In this document: positions 43,383 through 52,007 of the stretch, piece after piece
Position numbering within the stretch: the stretch's first letter is position 1
Layout of the letters: each line of letters begins with the position of its first letter
Assembly (NCBI RefSeq): GCF_026341515.1
Contig: NZ_JAPEOK010000001.1
Location: 3,596,001-3,660,000 of the forward strand
Reading direction: 5' to 3'
Source of the DNA: Streptomyces sp. NBC_00878
GTDB taxonomy: Bacteria > Actinomycetota > Actinomycetes > Streptomycetales > Streptomycetaceae
Length of the DNA: 64,000 bases
Notes under the pieces: generated by a model
What the model was told of the DNA's origin: nothing
Database searches by the model: none
The model's input: the letters and a program-made list of their open reading frames with translations, nothing else
Translations under genes and position numbers: made by a program

Positions 43383-43988
43383 TCAGTCCAGCGGGACGGA
43401 CTTGCGTACGGGATCACGCAGGTCGGTCCCGTTCGCGAGCCAGCGCTCCTGGAGGGCCCCCGCGCCGTGCACCCGCTTCCACGCGGCCTCGTTCGGCGTC
43501 ATGGGGAGCAGCGGCAGGAAACGTACGGGATCCAGGGGTGCGTCGAGCTCCAGATCCTCGACCAGGCCGCCCGCCTCGGCGACCAGTACGGAGGTGAAGG
43601 GGGCGTCCGGCCACAGGGGCCCGCCCACGTCGAGCGAGGCGCCCGGGGCCACGACCAGGCCCTCGACCTGCGGGGACGCGGCCAGTACGGCGAGGGGGCG
43701 GAGCACCTTGTCGGTGTCGGCGGCGCCGGCCCGTACGGAGAGGACCAGCTCGGCGCGCGGGCCCGCCACCGGGTCGGCGACGACCGCCGTGGGGTCGGTC
43801 ATCGGCCGGGCGGACATGCCGAGCGTCGCGTAGCGGACGATCGCCTTCTCCGTGCCGTCGGCGGTTCCGTCGGTGAAGCGGAGCACCTCGATGCGGTCCG
43901 TGCCCAGGAAGGTCACGGCGGCGCGCGCGTCCGGTTCGCCCAGCGCGGTACGCAACCGGGCCTCCACCAAAGGAAGAACATCAGCCAT
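43383..43988 (-). CDS. Suppressor-of-fused-like domain protein
   Basis: A 201-residue protein resembling bacterial Sufu-like domains: RIEVLRF, IVRYATLGMSARPM, RAELVLSVR and a C-terminal FLPLLPMTPNEAAWKRVHG. These are often immunity or partner proteins, but no toxin partner is visible here. ATG 43988 is the first plausible start; its ribosome site is weak. GATCAGTCCCG is repeated about four times just after the stop (43335-43382). Confidence 0.75.
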   Translation of the reverse strand: MADVLPLVEARLRTALGEPDARAAVTFLGTDRIEVLRFTDGTADGTEKAIVRYATLGMSARPMTDPTAVVADPVAGPRAELVLSVRAGAADTDKVLRPLAVLAASPQVEGLVVAPGASLDVGGPLWPDAPFTSVLVAEAGGLVEDLELDAPLDPVRFLPLLPMTPNEAAWKRVHGAGALQERWLANGTDLRDPVRKSVPLD

Positions 43989-44500
43989 GCGCCGAGCATA
44001 GAACTCGTCAGTAGCGGACGAAGCGACAGCTTGACACTTCAGTCGGCTGATAGTCTTGGCCGCTGGTCGGGGCAGCACGCAGAAGCGTCGCTCTCGAGTC
44101 CCGACCCAAGTCTCGACAGTCTCGACGCATGAGACTCCCCTACGGGGGATGGACCTCCCCTACGGGGGACCGGCCGGAGGAGGTGGGGCTCCATGGATCG
44201 AAGTCGACCGTGCAGTACCACCCGCTCTTCCGGCTGCTGAGTCCCTCTCAGCTCCAGAGCTCACGCTCTACTGGCTGCCACCTCTCGCACTCGCGTCATG
44301 GCGTCCGGTGCACAACGGAAGAGCACTTCGTTTTTCCTGATCTGTCTGAATTTTTCTGATCTGTATCAGTAGCGAAGCTGCCACCGCGACGGTGCGGTGC
44401 TCCCCGCTTTGTGGACGTGCCAAACATCCGCAGTCAGGACGTCCCCATTCCGGGCAGTCTCAACCGTTGCCGGCCGCTTTCGTTCGCGAAGGAGCCAGCC
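43989..44500. other. Long leader region upstream of corA
   Basis: No confident protein gene. TTGACA occurs at 44031-44036. Two tandem hairpin-like CTCCCCTACGGGGGA units lie at about 44135-44173. A strikingly AT-rich stretch with a direct repeat (TTTTTCCTGATCTGT / TTTTTCTGATCTGTATC) lies at 44331-44370. The corA ribosome site GAAGGAG is at the right end. It could be a structured leader or a small RNA. Confidence 0.45.
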
Positions 44501-45613
44501 ATGTCGATGATCCGTGACCTGCGTGCCGCGGTCCGCACCAGCTCGCAGCGCAAGGACGGCGGCGCGTACGACAGCACCCGCGACGCCGGGGCGAGTTCGG
44601 CCGTCGTGGACTGCGCGGTCTACCGCGACGGCGTCCGTCTCCCGTCCGCCGACGGCCTCACGCCGCGTGCGGCGATCCGGCAGGCGCGGCGGGACGGCGG
44701 GTTCGCCTGGATCGGTCTGCACGAGCCGACCGAGGCCGAATTCGCCGGTGTGGCCGCCGAGTTCGGGCTGCACCCGCTGGCCGTCGAGGACGCCGTCCAC
44801 GCCCACCAGCGGCCCAAGCTGGAGCGGTACGACGACACGCTGTTCGCCGTCTTCAAGACCATCCACTACGTCGAGCACGACGAGCTCACCGCCACCAGTG
44901 AGGTCGTCGAGACCGGCGAGGTGATGTGCTTCACCGGACGGGACTTCTTCATCACCGTGCGGCACGGCGGGCAGGGCTCGCTGCGGGCGCTGCGGCACCG
45001 GCTGCAGGACGACCCCGAGCTGCTCACCAAGGGCCCCTCGGCCGTCCTGCACGCCATCGCCGACCACGTCGTCGACGGGTACGTCGCGGTCGCCGACGCC
45101 CTCCAGGACGACGTCGACGAGGTCGAGACCGAGGTGTTCTCGCCCGGGCGCCGGGGCGGGGTGTCGCGCGGTGTGGACTCGGCGCGGATCTACCAGCTCA
45201 AGCGTGAGGTGCTGGAGTTCAAGCGCGCGGTGTCGCCGCTGATGCGGCCCATGCAGCTGCTGAGCGAGCGGCCGATGCGGCTGGTCGACCCCGACATCCA
45301 GAAGTACTTCCGCGATGTCGCCGACCACCTCGCGCGGGTGCAGGAACAGGTCGTCGGCTTCGACGAGCTGCTCAACTCGATCCTCCAGGCCAACCTCGCG
45401 CAGGCCTCCGTCGCGCAGAACGAGGACATGCGCAAGATCACGTCCTGGGCGGCGATCATCGCCGTTCCGACGATGGTGTGCGGCGTGTACGGCATGAACT
45501 TCGACCACATGCCGGAGCTGCACTGGCGGTACGGCTACCCGGTGATCATGGGCATCACCGTGGTGCTCTGCCTGGGCATCCACCGCACGCTGAAGCGCAA
45601 CGGCTGGCTCTGA
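44501..45613 (+). CDS. corA: CorA-family magnesium/cobalt transporter
   Basis: A 370-residue channel subunit. The large cytosolic N-terminal funnel domain (FAWIGLHEPTEAEF, VEDAVHAHQRPKLERYDD) leads through a long helix to two C-terminal transmembrane segments. The signature YGMNFDHMPEL carries the GMN selectivity loop, and a basic end (RTLKRNGWL) follows. It imports Mg2+ as a pentamer, gated by intracellular Mg2+. ATG 44501 with GAAGGAG upstream. An MgtE-N/CBS protein and DUF1003 lie nearby, hinting at a magnesium-related neighbourhood. Confidence 0.95.
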   Translation: MSMIRDLRAAVRTSSQRKDGGAYDSTRDAGASSAVVDCAVYRDGVRLPSADGLTPRAAIRQARRDGGFAWIGLHEPTEAEFAGVAAEFGLHPLAVEDAVHAHQRPKLERYDDTLFAVFKTIHYVEHDELTATSEVVETGEVMCFTGRDFFITVRHGGQGSLRALRHRLQDDPELLTKGPSAVLHAIADHVVDGYVAVADALQDDVDEVETEVFSPGRRGGVSRGVDSARIYQLKREVLEFKRAVSPLMRPMQLLSERPMRLVDPDIQKYFRDVADHLARVQEQVVGFDELLNSILQANLAQASVAQNEDMRKITSWAAIIAVPTMVCGVYGMNFDHMPELHWRYGYPVIMGITVVLCLGIHRTLKRNGWL

Positions 45614-45642
45614 GGGGCCCGGCACCGGACGAGGGCCCGGCA

Positions 45643-45854
45643 CTAGGCCCTGTCGTCAAATTCCCGTCTGCCTCGCGACGCCATGCACGCTCCCCCACTG
45701 CCTTAAGGGCGTGGGAGGTGCCCCCACTCGCCGCACCGGGCGCAGCCCCAAGTACGTCCAGTACGAGGGACTACGCCCGGCGCACCGAGAGCACGCACCT
45801 GACGCCGCGAGGCCGTCCTTCGGGCGACGACGGGAATTTGACGACAGGACCTAG
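45643..45854. mobile_element. MITE-like element with CTAG duplication between corA and the next gene
   Basis: Terminal inverted repeats of 22 bp with one mismatch (45647-45668 and 45829-45850; core TGTCGTCAAATTCCCGTC) flanked by CTAG at 45643-45646 and 45851-45854. The 204-bp body has no ORF of note and holds an inner hairpin CTCCCCCAC...GTGGGAGG. Non-autonomous IS5-type element. Its right end lies 10 nt from the next start codon. Confidence 0.85.
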
Positions 45855-45864
45855 GCTGACCCTC

Positions 45865-46416
45865 ATGACGGATCAGCTGCTCGACCAGGCCCTCGTCGAG
45901 GAGGCCACGAAGAAGTCCGGGCTCGTCTGGGTGCGGGGGCTTCCCGTCCAGGGTTCCCTCCAGGGGGACGGGGCGTCGGGCGGCGCGCCCTCCCAGGCGC
46001 TGTGGCACGTCTGGCACGACGGGGCCGTGTGTCTGGTCGGGGACGGGCCCGGTGAGCAGCCGTTGCCCGGGCTCGTGGACGGGGGCGAGGCCGTCGTCAC
46101 CGTACGCAGCAAGGACAAGGGCGGTCGCCTGGTCTCCTGGTCCGCGAAGGTGGTGGAGCTCGCTCCCGGGTCCGAGGAGTGGGACGCGGCTGTCGGCGAG
46201 CTGAAGGGCAAGCGGCTGAACGCTCCGGACGGCGAGGCCATGCCGGGGCGGTGGGCTCGGGAGTGCCGGGTGGTTCGGCTTGCGCCGACGGGGTCGACTG
46301 CGTCGTTGCCGGACGGGTCGTTGGCTGCGGCGCCGTTGCCTACGTCTGCGACTACGCGGCAGGCGATTCCGGCGGGGTTGCCGCGGCTGCTCTTCAAGAA
46401 GCGCAAGCGCGGCTGA
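45865..46416 (+). CDS. Conserved hypothetical protein (possible split-barrel fold)
   Basis: A 183-residue protein. WHVWHDGAVCLVGDGPGEQP, EAVVTVRSKDKGGRLVSWSA and WARECRVVRLAPT look like successive strands of a flavin-type split barrel, but no cofactor motif is certain. The end is basic (LLFKKRKRG). ATG 45865 is taken because family-like sequence starts there, yet there is no ribosome site: a MITE-like element ends 10 nt upstream and seems to have replaced the leader. Expression may therefore be low or leaderless. Confidence 0.7.
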   Translation: MTDQLLDQALVEEATKKSGLVWVRGLPVQGSLQGDGASGGAPSQALWHVWHDGAVCLVGDGPGEQPLPGLVDGGEAVVTVRSKDKGGRLVSWSAKVVELAPGSEEWDAAVGELKGKRLNAPDGEAMPGRWARECRVVRLAPTGSTASLPDGSLAAAPLPTSATTRQAIPAGLPRLLFKKRKRG

Positions 46417-46469
46417 GCGGCAGCGCTCCGCGGGGTGCGTTGTCGACTGCGGGTGCGTGGGAGCTGGTC

Positions 46470-46544
46470 GCGCAGTTCCCCGCGCCCCTAAAGACAAAAA
46501 GCCAGGGGCGCAGCCCCGCTTTTTACGGGCGCGGGGAACTGCGC
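46470..46544. terminator. Nested hairpin terminator (interspersed-repeat type)
   Basis: Outer perfect 18-bp stem GCGCAGTTCCCCGCGCCC (46470-46487) with 46527-46544. Inside it AAAAAGC/GCTTTTT and GGGGC-GCA-GCCCC form a second hairpin. It lies between convergent genes and should stop transcription from both sides. The same module recurs at 50711-50781. Confidence 0.88.
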
Positions 46545-46590
46545 GATCGGCCACGACGTACCCGCACCCGACCCATAAGTCCAACCCCCC

Positions 46591-47349
46591 TCAGGACGAC
46601 GGGAGTTGCTGCCCGTAGTCCACCGTGTCGTCCTTGTCCGGGGCCTTCAGGGCGAAGTCCTTTCCCCAGTCCGTCAAGCGAAGCGTCCCCGCTCCGCCGG
46701 CTCGGACGAGCAGGAGAGGGTACGGCTTGCCCTCCAGGGAGACGTCCAGTTCGCCGCCGGAACCCTTGTCGCCGGTGATGCGGATCGTGCGGAGGCCGCT
46801 CTGTTCGTGGTGGCCCTCGGTGGCGAGCTCGCCGTGGAGGGTGAGGAGGCCGTTGAGGAGTACGTCCTTGTCGGTGAAGACGCTGAGCTGCTTGTAGGCG
46901 GGATCCCCCTTGGGGACCTTCACGTACTTGCCCTCAAGCTTGCCCGCGGCCGTCGTGTCGGACGTACCGTCGTCGTTCTTGCCGTCCTGGTGGTCCCAGA
47001 AGTCCGCGTCGGCCTTGATGAAGAGGTGCTCGTCGACGCGCAGGAGCTGGAACGTCACCCCCTTCGAGGTGACCGAGCCGGTACCGCCGTCACCCTTGAG
47101 CTGCATGTCCAGCTTGTACGTGCGCTTGTTGCTGATCACGGCCCCGGACAGTCGTACGGTCTCGGCGGCCTGGGCCGCCGACCGCGTGGTGCTCTGGATC
47201 TTGGCCGGGGGCAGTTTTCCGACCCCGTTCGTGCCCGCGTCCGGGTCGTCCCCGGCGCACCCCGTCACCCCTGTCCCCGTCACGACCAGCGCGCACACGG
47301 CGCTCGCCAACGCGGCCCGACGGGTACGTCCCTGGGGAATCGCAGTCAC
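46591..47349 (-). CDS. LppX/LprG-like lipoprotein
   Basis: A 252-residue lipoprotein with a twin-Arg-containing signal peptide and lipobox VTGC. The mature part has the alternating strands of a LolA/LppX-type half-barrel: VRLSGAVISNKRTYKLDMQL, VTFQLLRVDEHLFIKAD, YVKVPKGDPAYKQL and PYPLLLVRAGGAGTLRLTDW. Such proteins bind lipids or lipoglycans at the cell surface. Fold assignment is by pattern. The start codon at 47349 is adopted because it places the signal peptide at the N-terminus. Confidence 0.83.
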   Translation of the reverse strand: MTAIPQGRTRRAALASAVCALVVTGTGVTGCAGDDPDAGTNGVGKLPPAKIQSTTRSAAQAAETVRLSGAVISNKRTYKLDMQLKGDGGTGSVTSKGVTFQLLRVDEHLFIKADADFWDHQDGKNDDGTSDTTAAGKLEGKYVKVPKGDPAYKQLSVFTDKDVLLNGLLTLHGELATEGHHEQSGLRTIRITGDKGSGGELDVSLEGKPYPLLLVRAGGAGTLRLTDWGKDFALKAPDKDDTVDYGQQLPSS

Positions 47350-47558
47350 AGGTGGCGCTGCCTCTCATACGGCTGTCCTCAACGGCGTACCGCAGCGTAC
47401 CGGGGCCTCCTACGCCACTCGGAGCCAGTCCGTCCGCGCCGCTCACCAGGGCGTATCCGACCGGGACGGGCTAGCCTGAAGCCCACCCGAGCGGACATGA
47501 CATAGCAAAACACCCGTACTGAAGCGCGTACGGGGGATGCGGAGAAGGAGGCGCGGGC

Positions 47559-48881
47559 ATGGCGTCAGGCGCGTCCAGGATCTTCGTCTCGCACCTCTCC
47601 GGAATCGCCGTCTTCGATCCGAACGGCGACCAGGTGGGCCGGGTGCGCGACCTGGTCGCCATGCTGCGCGTCGTGCGGCGGCCCCCTCGGCTGCTCGGGC
47701 TCGTCGTCGAACTGTCCACCCGTCGCCGGATCTTCCTGCCCATGACCCGCGTGACCGGCATCGAGTCCGGCCAGGTCATCACCACCGGCGTCCTCAACGT
47801 CCGCCGCTTCGAGCAGCGGCCCACCGAGCGGCTGGTCATCGGCGAGCTGCTCGACCGGCGCGTCACACTCGTCGGGACCGACGAGGAGGTCACCGTCCTC
47901 GACGTCTCCGTCCAGCAGCTGCCCGCCCGCCGCGACTGGGAGATCGACCGGGTCTTCGTACGGAAGGGGAGGACCGGCGGTGCCTTCCGGCGGGCCAAGG
48001 GAGAGACGCTGACCGTCGAGTGGTCGGCCGTCACCGGGTTCTCGCTGGAGGAGCACGGGCAGGGCGCCGAGAACCTCCTCGCCACCTTCGAGCAGCTGCG
48101 CGCGGCCGACCTCGCGAACGTCCTGCACCATCTGTCCGCCAAGCGGCGCGCGGAGGTCGCGGCGGCCCTGGACGACGACCGGCTCGCGGACGTCCTGGAG
48201 GAGCTCCCCGAGGACGACCAGATCGAGATCCTCGGCAAGCTCAAGGAGGAGCGCGCCGCCGACGTCCTGGAGGCGATGGACCCCGACGACGCGGCCGACC
48301 TGCTCGGCGAGCTGCCGGAGGACGACAAGGAGCGTCTGCTGGCGCTGATGCGCCCGGACGAGGCGGCGGACGTACGGCGGCTGATGGCGTACGAGGAGCG
48401 CACGGCGGGCGGTCTGATGACGACCGAGCCGATCGTGCTGCGTCCCGACGCGACCGTCGCCGACGCGCTCGCGCGGGTGCGCAACCCCGACCTCTCCCCC
48501 GCGCTGGCCGCCCAGGTGTACGTGTGCCGCCCGCCGGACGAGACGCCGACGGGCAAATACCTGGGCACGGTTCACTTCCAGCGGCTGCTTCGCGATCCGC
48601 CGTACACCCTCGTCGGCGCGATGCTCGACGACGATCTGCAGCCGCTGGACCCGGACGCCGAGCTGCCCGTCGTGGCGGGCTTCTTCGCGACGTACGACAT
48701 GGTCGCGGCGCCCGTCGTCGACGAGAGCGGCTCGCTGCTGGGCGCGGTCACCGTGGACGACGTACTCGACCACATGCTGCCCGAGGACTGGCGCGAGACG
48801 GAGTTCCACCTGGACGAGGAGACGTCCGCGGAGATGTCGGCCGCGGAGCTGCCCGCCGAGGGGGACGCGCATGGCTCCTGA
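47559..48881 (+). CDS. MgtE N-domain / CBS-domain protein, no membrane part
   Basis: A 440-residue soluble protein. N-terminal PRC-barrel-like section (ISGxxVFDPNGDQVGRVRDL type, residues 1-170), then the MgtE superhelical N domain with repeated LEELPEDDQIEILGKL / LGELPEDDKERLLALM (about 180-290) and a pair of CBS domains (about 290-420). It lacks the transporter helices of MgtE, so it probably senses Mg2+ or nucleotides and regulates something else. ATG 47559. A short CCCGTAC/GTACGGG hairpin lies 25-50 nt upstream. The DUF1003 gene overlaps its end by 11 nt. Confidence 0.9.
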   Translation: MASGASRIFVSHLSGIAVFDPNGDQVGRVRDLVAMLRVVRRPPRLLGLVVELSTRRRIFLPMTRVTGIESGQVITTGVLNVRRFEQRPTERLVIGELLDRRVTLVGTDEEVTVLDVSVQQLPARRDWEIDRVFVRKGRTGGAFRRAKGETLTVEWSAVTGFSLEEHGQGAENLLATFEQLRAADLANVLHHLSAKRRAEVAAALDDDRLADVLEELPEDDQIEILGKLKEERAADVLEAMDPDDAADLLGELPEDDKERLLALMRPDEAADVRRLMAYEERTAGGLMTTEPIVLRPDATVADALARVRNPDLSPALAAQVYVCRPPDETPTGKYLGTVHFQRLLRDPPYTLVGAMLDDDLQPLDPDAELPVVAGFFATYDMVAAPVVDESGSLLGAVTVDDVLDHMLPEDWRETEFHLDEETSAEMSAAELPAEGDAHGS

Positions 48882-49470
48882 GCGCGAGCCCGCCCGCGAA
48901 CGGGCCGCCACCGGCGCGACCGCCGCCCCCCGGCCTCGCACGCGGCTGGATCAGCCGCAGCGTCCGCGGCGCAGGCTGCTGCCCGAGTACGACCCGGAGG
49001 CCTTCGGCCGGCTGTCGGAGCGGATCGCGCGGTTCCTGGGCACGGGACGGTTCATCGTCGGGATGACGGTCGTCGTCGTCCTGTGGGTGGTGTGGAACGT
49101 GTCCGCGCCCCGTTACCTGCGCTTCGACACCTACCCGTTCATCTTCCTGACCCTGATGCTCTCGCTCCAGGCCTCGTACGCCGCCCCGCTGATCCTGCTC
49201 GCGCAGAACCGGCAGGACGACCGCGACCGGGTCAACCTCGAACAGGACCGCAAGCAGAACGAGCGGTCCATCGCGGACACCGAGTATCTGACCCGGGAGA
49301 TCGCCGCGCTGCGCGTGGGCCTCGGCGAGGTCGCCACCCGTGACTGGATCCGCTCCGAGCTGGAGGACCTGGTCAGGGAGCTGGAGGATGGGCGTACCGA
49401 CGGGCGCGGCGACGCTCGTGTCGTATTCCCGGCGGAACGCCCTCGGGGACGTGACGTAGACGACCGGTGA
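48871..49470 (+). CDS. DUF1003 membrane protein
   Basis: A 199-residue protein with two central transmembrane helices (FIVGMTVVVVLWVVWNV and YPFIFLTLMLSLQASYAAPLI), the DUF1003 core, followed by QNRQDDRDRVNLEQDRKQNE and a coiled C-terminus. Overlaps the MgtE-N/CBS gene by 11 nt, so the two are co-translated and likely partners. Family function unknown; the pairing suggests ion homeostasis at the membrane. Confidence 0.9.
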   Translation: MAPEREPARERAATGATAAPRPRTRLDQPQRPRRRLLPEYDPEAFGRLSERIARFLGTGRFIVGMTVVVVLWVVWNVSAPRYLRFDTYPFIFLTLMLSLQASYAAPLILLAQNRQDDRDRVNLEQDRKQNERSIADTEYLTREIAALRVGLGEVATRDWIRSELEDLVRELEDGRTDGRGDARVVFPAERPRGRDVDDR

Positions 49471-49513
49471 CAGGCTTTCCGGCGCCGGTGGGAAGCGCCG
49501 TACCATCGACACC

Positions 49514-50647
49514 ATGGCTACGGAAGACGCGGTGCGTGAAGCACTGGCGACAGTGAACGACCCCGAGATCCATCGTCCGATCACCGAGCTCGGCATGGTC
49601 AAGTCGGTGGAGATCGGTGCGGACGGTGCTGTCGCGGTCACCGTGTACCTCACTGTCTCCGGCTGTCCGATGCGCGAGACCATCACGAAGAACGTGACGG
49701 ACGCCGTGGCGGCGGTCGAGGGCGTCACCCGCGTCGAGGTGACGCTGGACGTGATGAGCGACGACCAGCGCAAGGAGCTGGCGTCCGCGCTGCGCGGCGG
49801 CCAGGGCGAGCGCGAGGTGCCGTTCGCCAAGCCGGGTTCGCTGACGCGGGTGTACGCGGTCGCCTCCGGCAAGGGCGGCGTCGGCAAGTCGTCCGTGACG
49901 GTCAACCTCGCGGCGGCGATGGCCGCCGACGGCCTCAAGGTCGGTGTCGTTGACGCCGACATCTACGGCCACTCCGTGCCCCGCATGCTGGGCGCCGACG
50001 GCCTCCCGACCCAGGTCGAGAACATGATCATGCCGCCGTCGGCGAACGGCGTGAAGGTCATCTCGATCGGTATGTTCACCCCCGGCAACACGCCTGTCGT
50101 GTGGCGCGGCCCGATGCTCCACCGCGCCCTCCAGCAGTTCCTCGCGGACGTCTACTGGGGCGACCTGGACGTGCTGCTCCTGGACCTTCCGCCGGGTACG
50201 GGCGACATCGCGATCTCGGTCGCGCAGCTCGTCCCGAACGCGGAGATCCTGGTCGTGACGACGCCCCAGCAGGCCGCCGCCGAGGTCGCCGAGCGGGCCG
50301 GCTCGATCGCCGTCCAGACCCACCAGAAGATCGTCGGCGTCGTCGAGAACATGTCGGGCCTGCCCTGCCCCCACTGCGACGAGATGGTGGACATCTTCGG
50401 CACGGGCGGCGGCCAGTCGGTCGCCGACGGCCTGACCCGCACCACCGGCGCCACCGTCCCGGTCCTCGGCTCCATCCCCATCGACGTCCGCCTCCGCGAG
50501 GGCGGCGACGAGGGCAAGCCGGTCGTCCTGACGGACCCCGACTCCCCGGCCGGCACGGCCCTGCGAGCCATCGCGGGCAAACTGGGCGGCCGCCAGCGGG
50601 GGCTGTCGGGCATGTCGTTGGGAATCACCCCGCGGAACAAGTTCTAG
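49514..50647 (+). CDS. mrp: Mrp/NBP35-family iron-sulfur carrier ATPase
   Basis: A 377-residue P-loop protein. An N-terminal DUF59/MIP18-like domain (EALATVNDPEIHRPITELGM) precedes the deviant Walker A GKGGVGKSS (about 119-127), VDADIYGHS and DLPPGTGD. The CxxC metal-binding pair lies in LPCPHCDE. Mrp/ApbC proteins assemble and deliver Fe-S clusters. ATG 49514 opens the protein in the family-typical way. Followed by an interspersed-repeat terminator and a convergent gene. Confidence 0.94.
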   Translation: MATEDAVREALATVNDPEIHRPITELGMVKSVEIGADGAVAVTVYLTVSGCPMRETITKNVTDAVAAVEGVTRVEVTLDVMSDDQRKELASALRGGQGEREVPFAKPGSLTRVYAVASGKGGVGKSSVTVNLAAAMAADGLKVGVVDADIYGHSVPRMLGADGLPTQVENMIMPPSANGVKVISIGMFTPGNTPVVWRGPMLHRALQQFLADVYWGDLDVLLLDLPPGTGDIAISVAQLVPNAEILVVTTPQQAAAEVAERAGSIAVQTHQKIVGVVENMSGLPCPHCDEMVDIFGTGGGQSVADGLTRTTGATVPVLGSIPIDVRLREGGDEGKPVVLTDPDSPAGTALRAIAGKLGGRQRGLSGMSLGITPRNKF

Positions 50648-50710
50648 GGCTTCGCCCATGGCCCTGCGGCCGCTTCTTGTAGGGCGGCTGCGGGCCCGGT
50701 GGGGGTTGTT

Positions 50711-50781
50711 CGCGCAGTTCCCCGCGCCCCTAAAAAGCGGGGCTGCGCCCCTGGCTTTTTGTCTTTGGGGGCGCGGGGCTG
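50711..50781. terminator. Nested hairpin terminator after mrp
   Basis: CCCCGCGCCCC (about 50720-50730) pairs with GGGGCGCGGGG (about 50768-50778), and AAAAAGC with GCTTTTT inside. Same module as 46470-46544, here directly fused to a GC-rich interspersed repeat. Confidence 0.8.
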
Positions 50782-50855
50782 TATCGGCATGCGGCTCCTC
50801 CCCCACTCTCGGCTTCGCTCGACCGGGGGGACCCCCATCGTGGGCGCGACAACCC
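50767..50855 (+). repeat. GC-rich interspersed repeat, single-unit copy
   Basis: GGGGGCGCGGGGCTGTATCG through CTCCCCCACTCTCGGCTTCG to GTGGGCGCGACAACCCCC. Lacks the internal duplications of the copies at 33616 and 42271. Convergent intergenic position. Confidence 0.82.
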
Positions 50856-50932
50856 CCACCGGGCCCGCAGCCGACGAACGACACCGAGGAGGGCACCTCA
50901 GCAGACGGTGCCCTCCTCGCTCAGCCCGCCGC

Positions 50933-51589
50933 CTAGGCGTACGTAGCGATGTCCTTGATCATGGCGAAGCCCAACCCGTACGCACTCATCCCCCGCCCGT
51001 ACGCCCCCAGGTGGACCCCTTTCTCCGTGGACCCCGCGAGAACCCACCCGAACTCGGACTCGCGGTAGTGGAACGGCGTCGGAACCCCGTCCACGGGAAG
51101 GGACAGCGCCGACCAGTCGGACCCGGTCAGATCGTCCGCGAGGACCCACGCCGTCTCGGTCTGCTGGTCCAGCCAGTCGTCCCGCAGCGTGTGGTCCATC
51201 TGGCCGGGCCAGGTGAAGGACAGCAGCCCGACCCCCGCGAGCCAGGCCGCGGAGGACACCGAGGTGGCCTCCAGCAGGCCCGTGCCGTCGGCACTGCGCC
51301 GCACCGGGTTGGCCGCCACGGTGACCACCACCGCGAACCGCTCCTTGTCCTCCGTGGTGTCGCCGCGTACGGACGGTTCGTCGCCGTGCCCGATCGAGCC
51401 GTGCTCAATGGCTCCGTCGGCCGACGCGCCGACCTGCATCAGCCAGCGCGGTCCCGTGAAGGCCTCGTCGAGGCCGTACCACGGGAAGGGCGCCAGCAGG
51501 TAGCCGTCGACCGTGCGCCGGGCGGAGGGGCCCTGTTGTCCGCCCTCCGCAGCCGGCGCCTGCGCGCCTACCCGACTTGTCGTCTCCAT
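50933..51589 (-). CDS. Conserved hypothetical protein
   Basis: A 218-residue soluble protein starting METTSRVGAQAPAAEG. It has FPWYGLDEAFTGPRWLMQVG, VSSAAWLAGVGLLSFTWPGQ and a C-terminal LAGSTEKGVHLGAYGRGMSAYG. I do not recognise a domain; the Trp-rich, strand-like pattern suggests a beta-rich fold. The start ATG 51589 is the only good one. Codon use is typical, so it is a genuine gene. Confidence 0.72.
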   Translation of the reverse strand: METTSRVGAQAPAAEGGQQGPSARRTVDGYLLAPFPWYGLDEAFTGPRWLMQVGASADGAIEHGSIGHGDEPSVRGDTTEDKERFAVVVTVAANPVRRSADGTGLLEATSVSSAAWLAGVGLLSFTWPGQMDHTLRDDWLDQQTETAWVLADDLTGSDWSALSLPVDGVPTPFHYRESEFGWVLAGSTEKGVHLGAYGRGMSAYGLGFAMIKDIATYA

Positions 51590-52007
51590 CAGCCCGGACG
51601 CCTCCTCGCTCTAGTCGGACCGGGCGGCCCGCCCCCCTTCGGGCGTCCTTCCGGTCCGCACAACAACTAGGCAGAATAGCCACAGCTCTGCGGCAAGCAG
51701 CGAAACCAGTCGGCTCGTGGGTCGCGTACGCGTCAGATCCGGCCCACTGTGAGCAGGTCAAATGCGGGAGATGTACGGGAAAACGGCGGGTGCGCAACCC
51801 GGGTGAAGCACGTTCGGGACGGCGGGCGTGCCGTCCGGGGACGACCCGCGGGCGTACGCCTCGGGCCTTGGGGCTCCGAGCCTCGGACCTTGGGCTCCGG
51901 GCCTCGGACCGTGGCCGGTTCAGGTGGGTCCGGGCGGGCCCAGGTCAGCCACGATCGGCCCAAGCCAAGTCAGCCGCGGCCGGCGCGGTCGGCCGGCCGA
52001 GCCCGGC
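51590..52007. other. Intergenic region between tatB and the hypothetical gene
   Basis: No gene supported. It contains a hairpin with arms around GCGGACCGG/CCGGTCCG (about 51617-51660) in the leader of the hypothetical gene, and a direct repeat CCTTGGGGCTCCGAGCCTCG / CCTTGGGCTCCGGGCCTCGG (about 51868-51910) that may help end tatB transcription. Confidence 0.45.

Noticed and set aside
44129..44359. 76-codon ORF in the corA leader
   Set aside because: No ribosome site, composition unlike genes nearby, and it spans hairpin units and the AT-rich tract; better seen as leader RNA.
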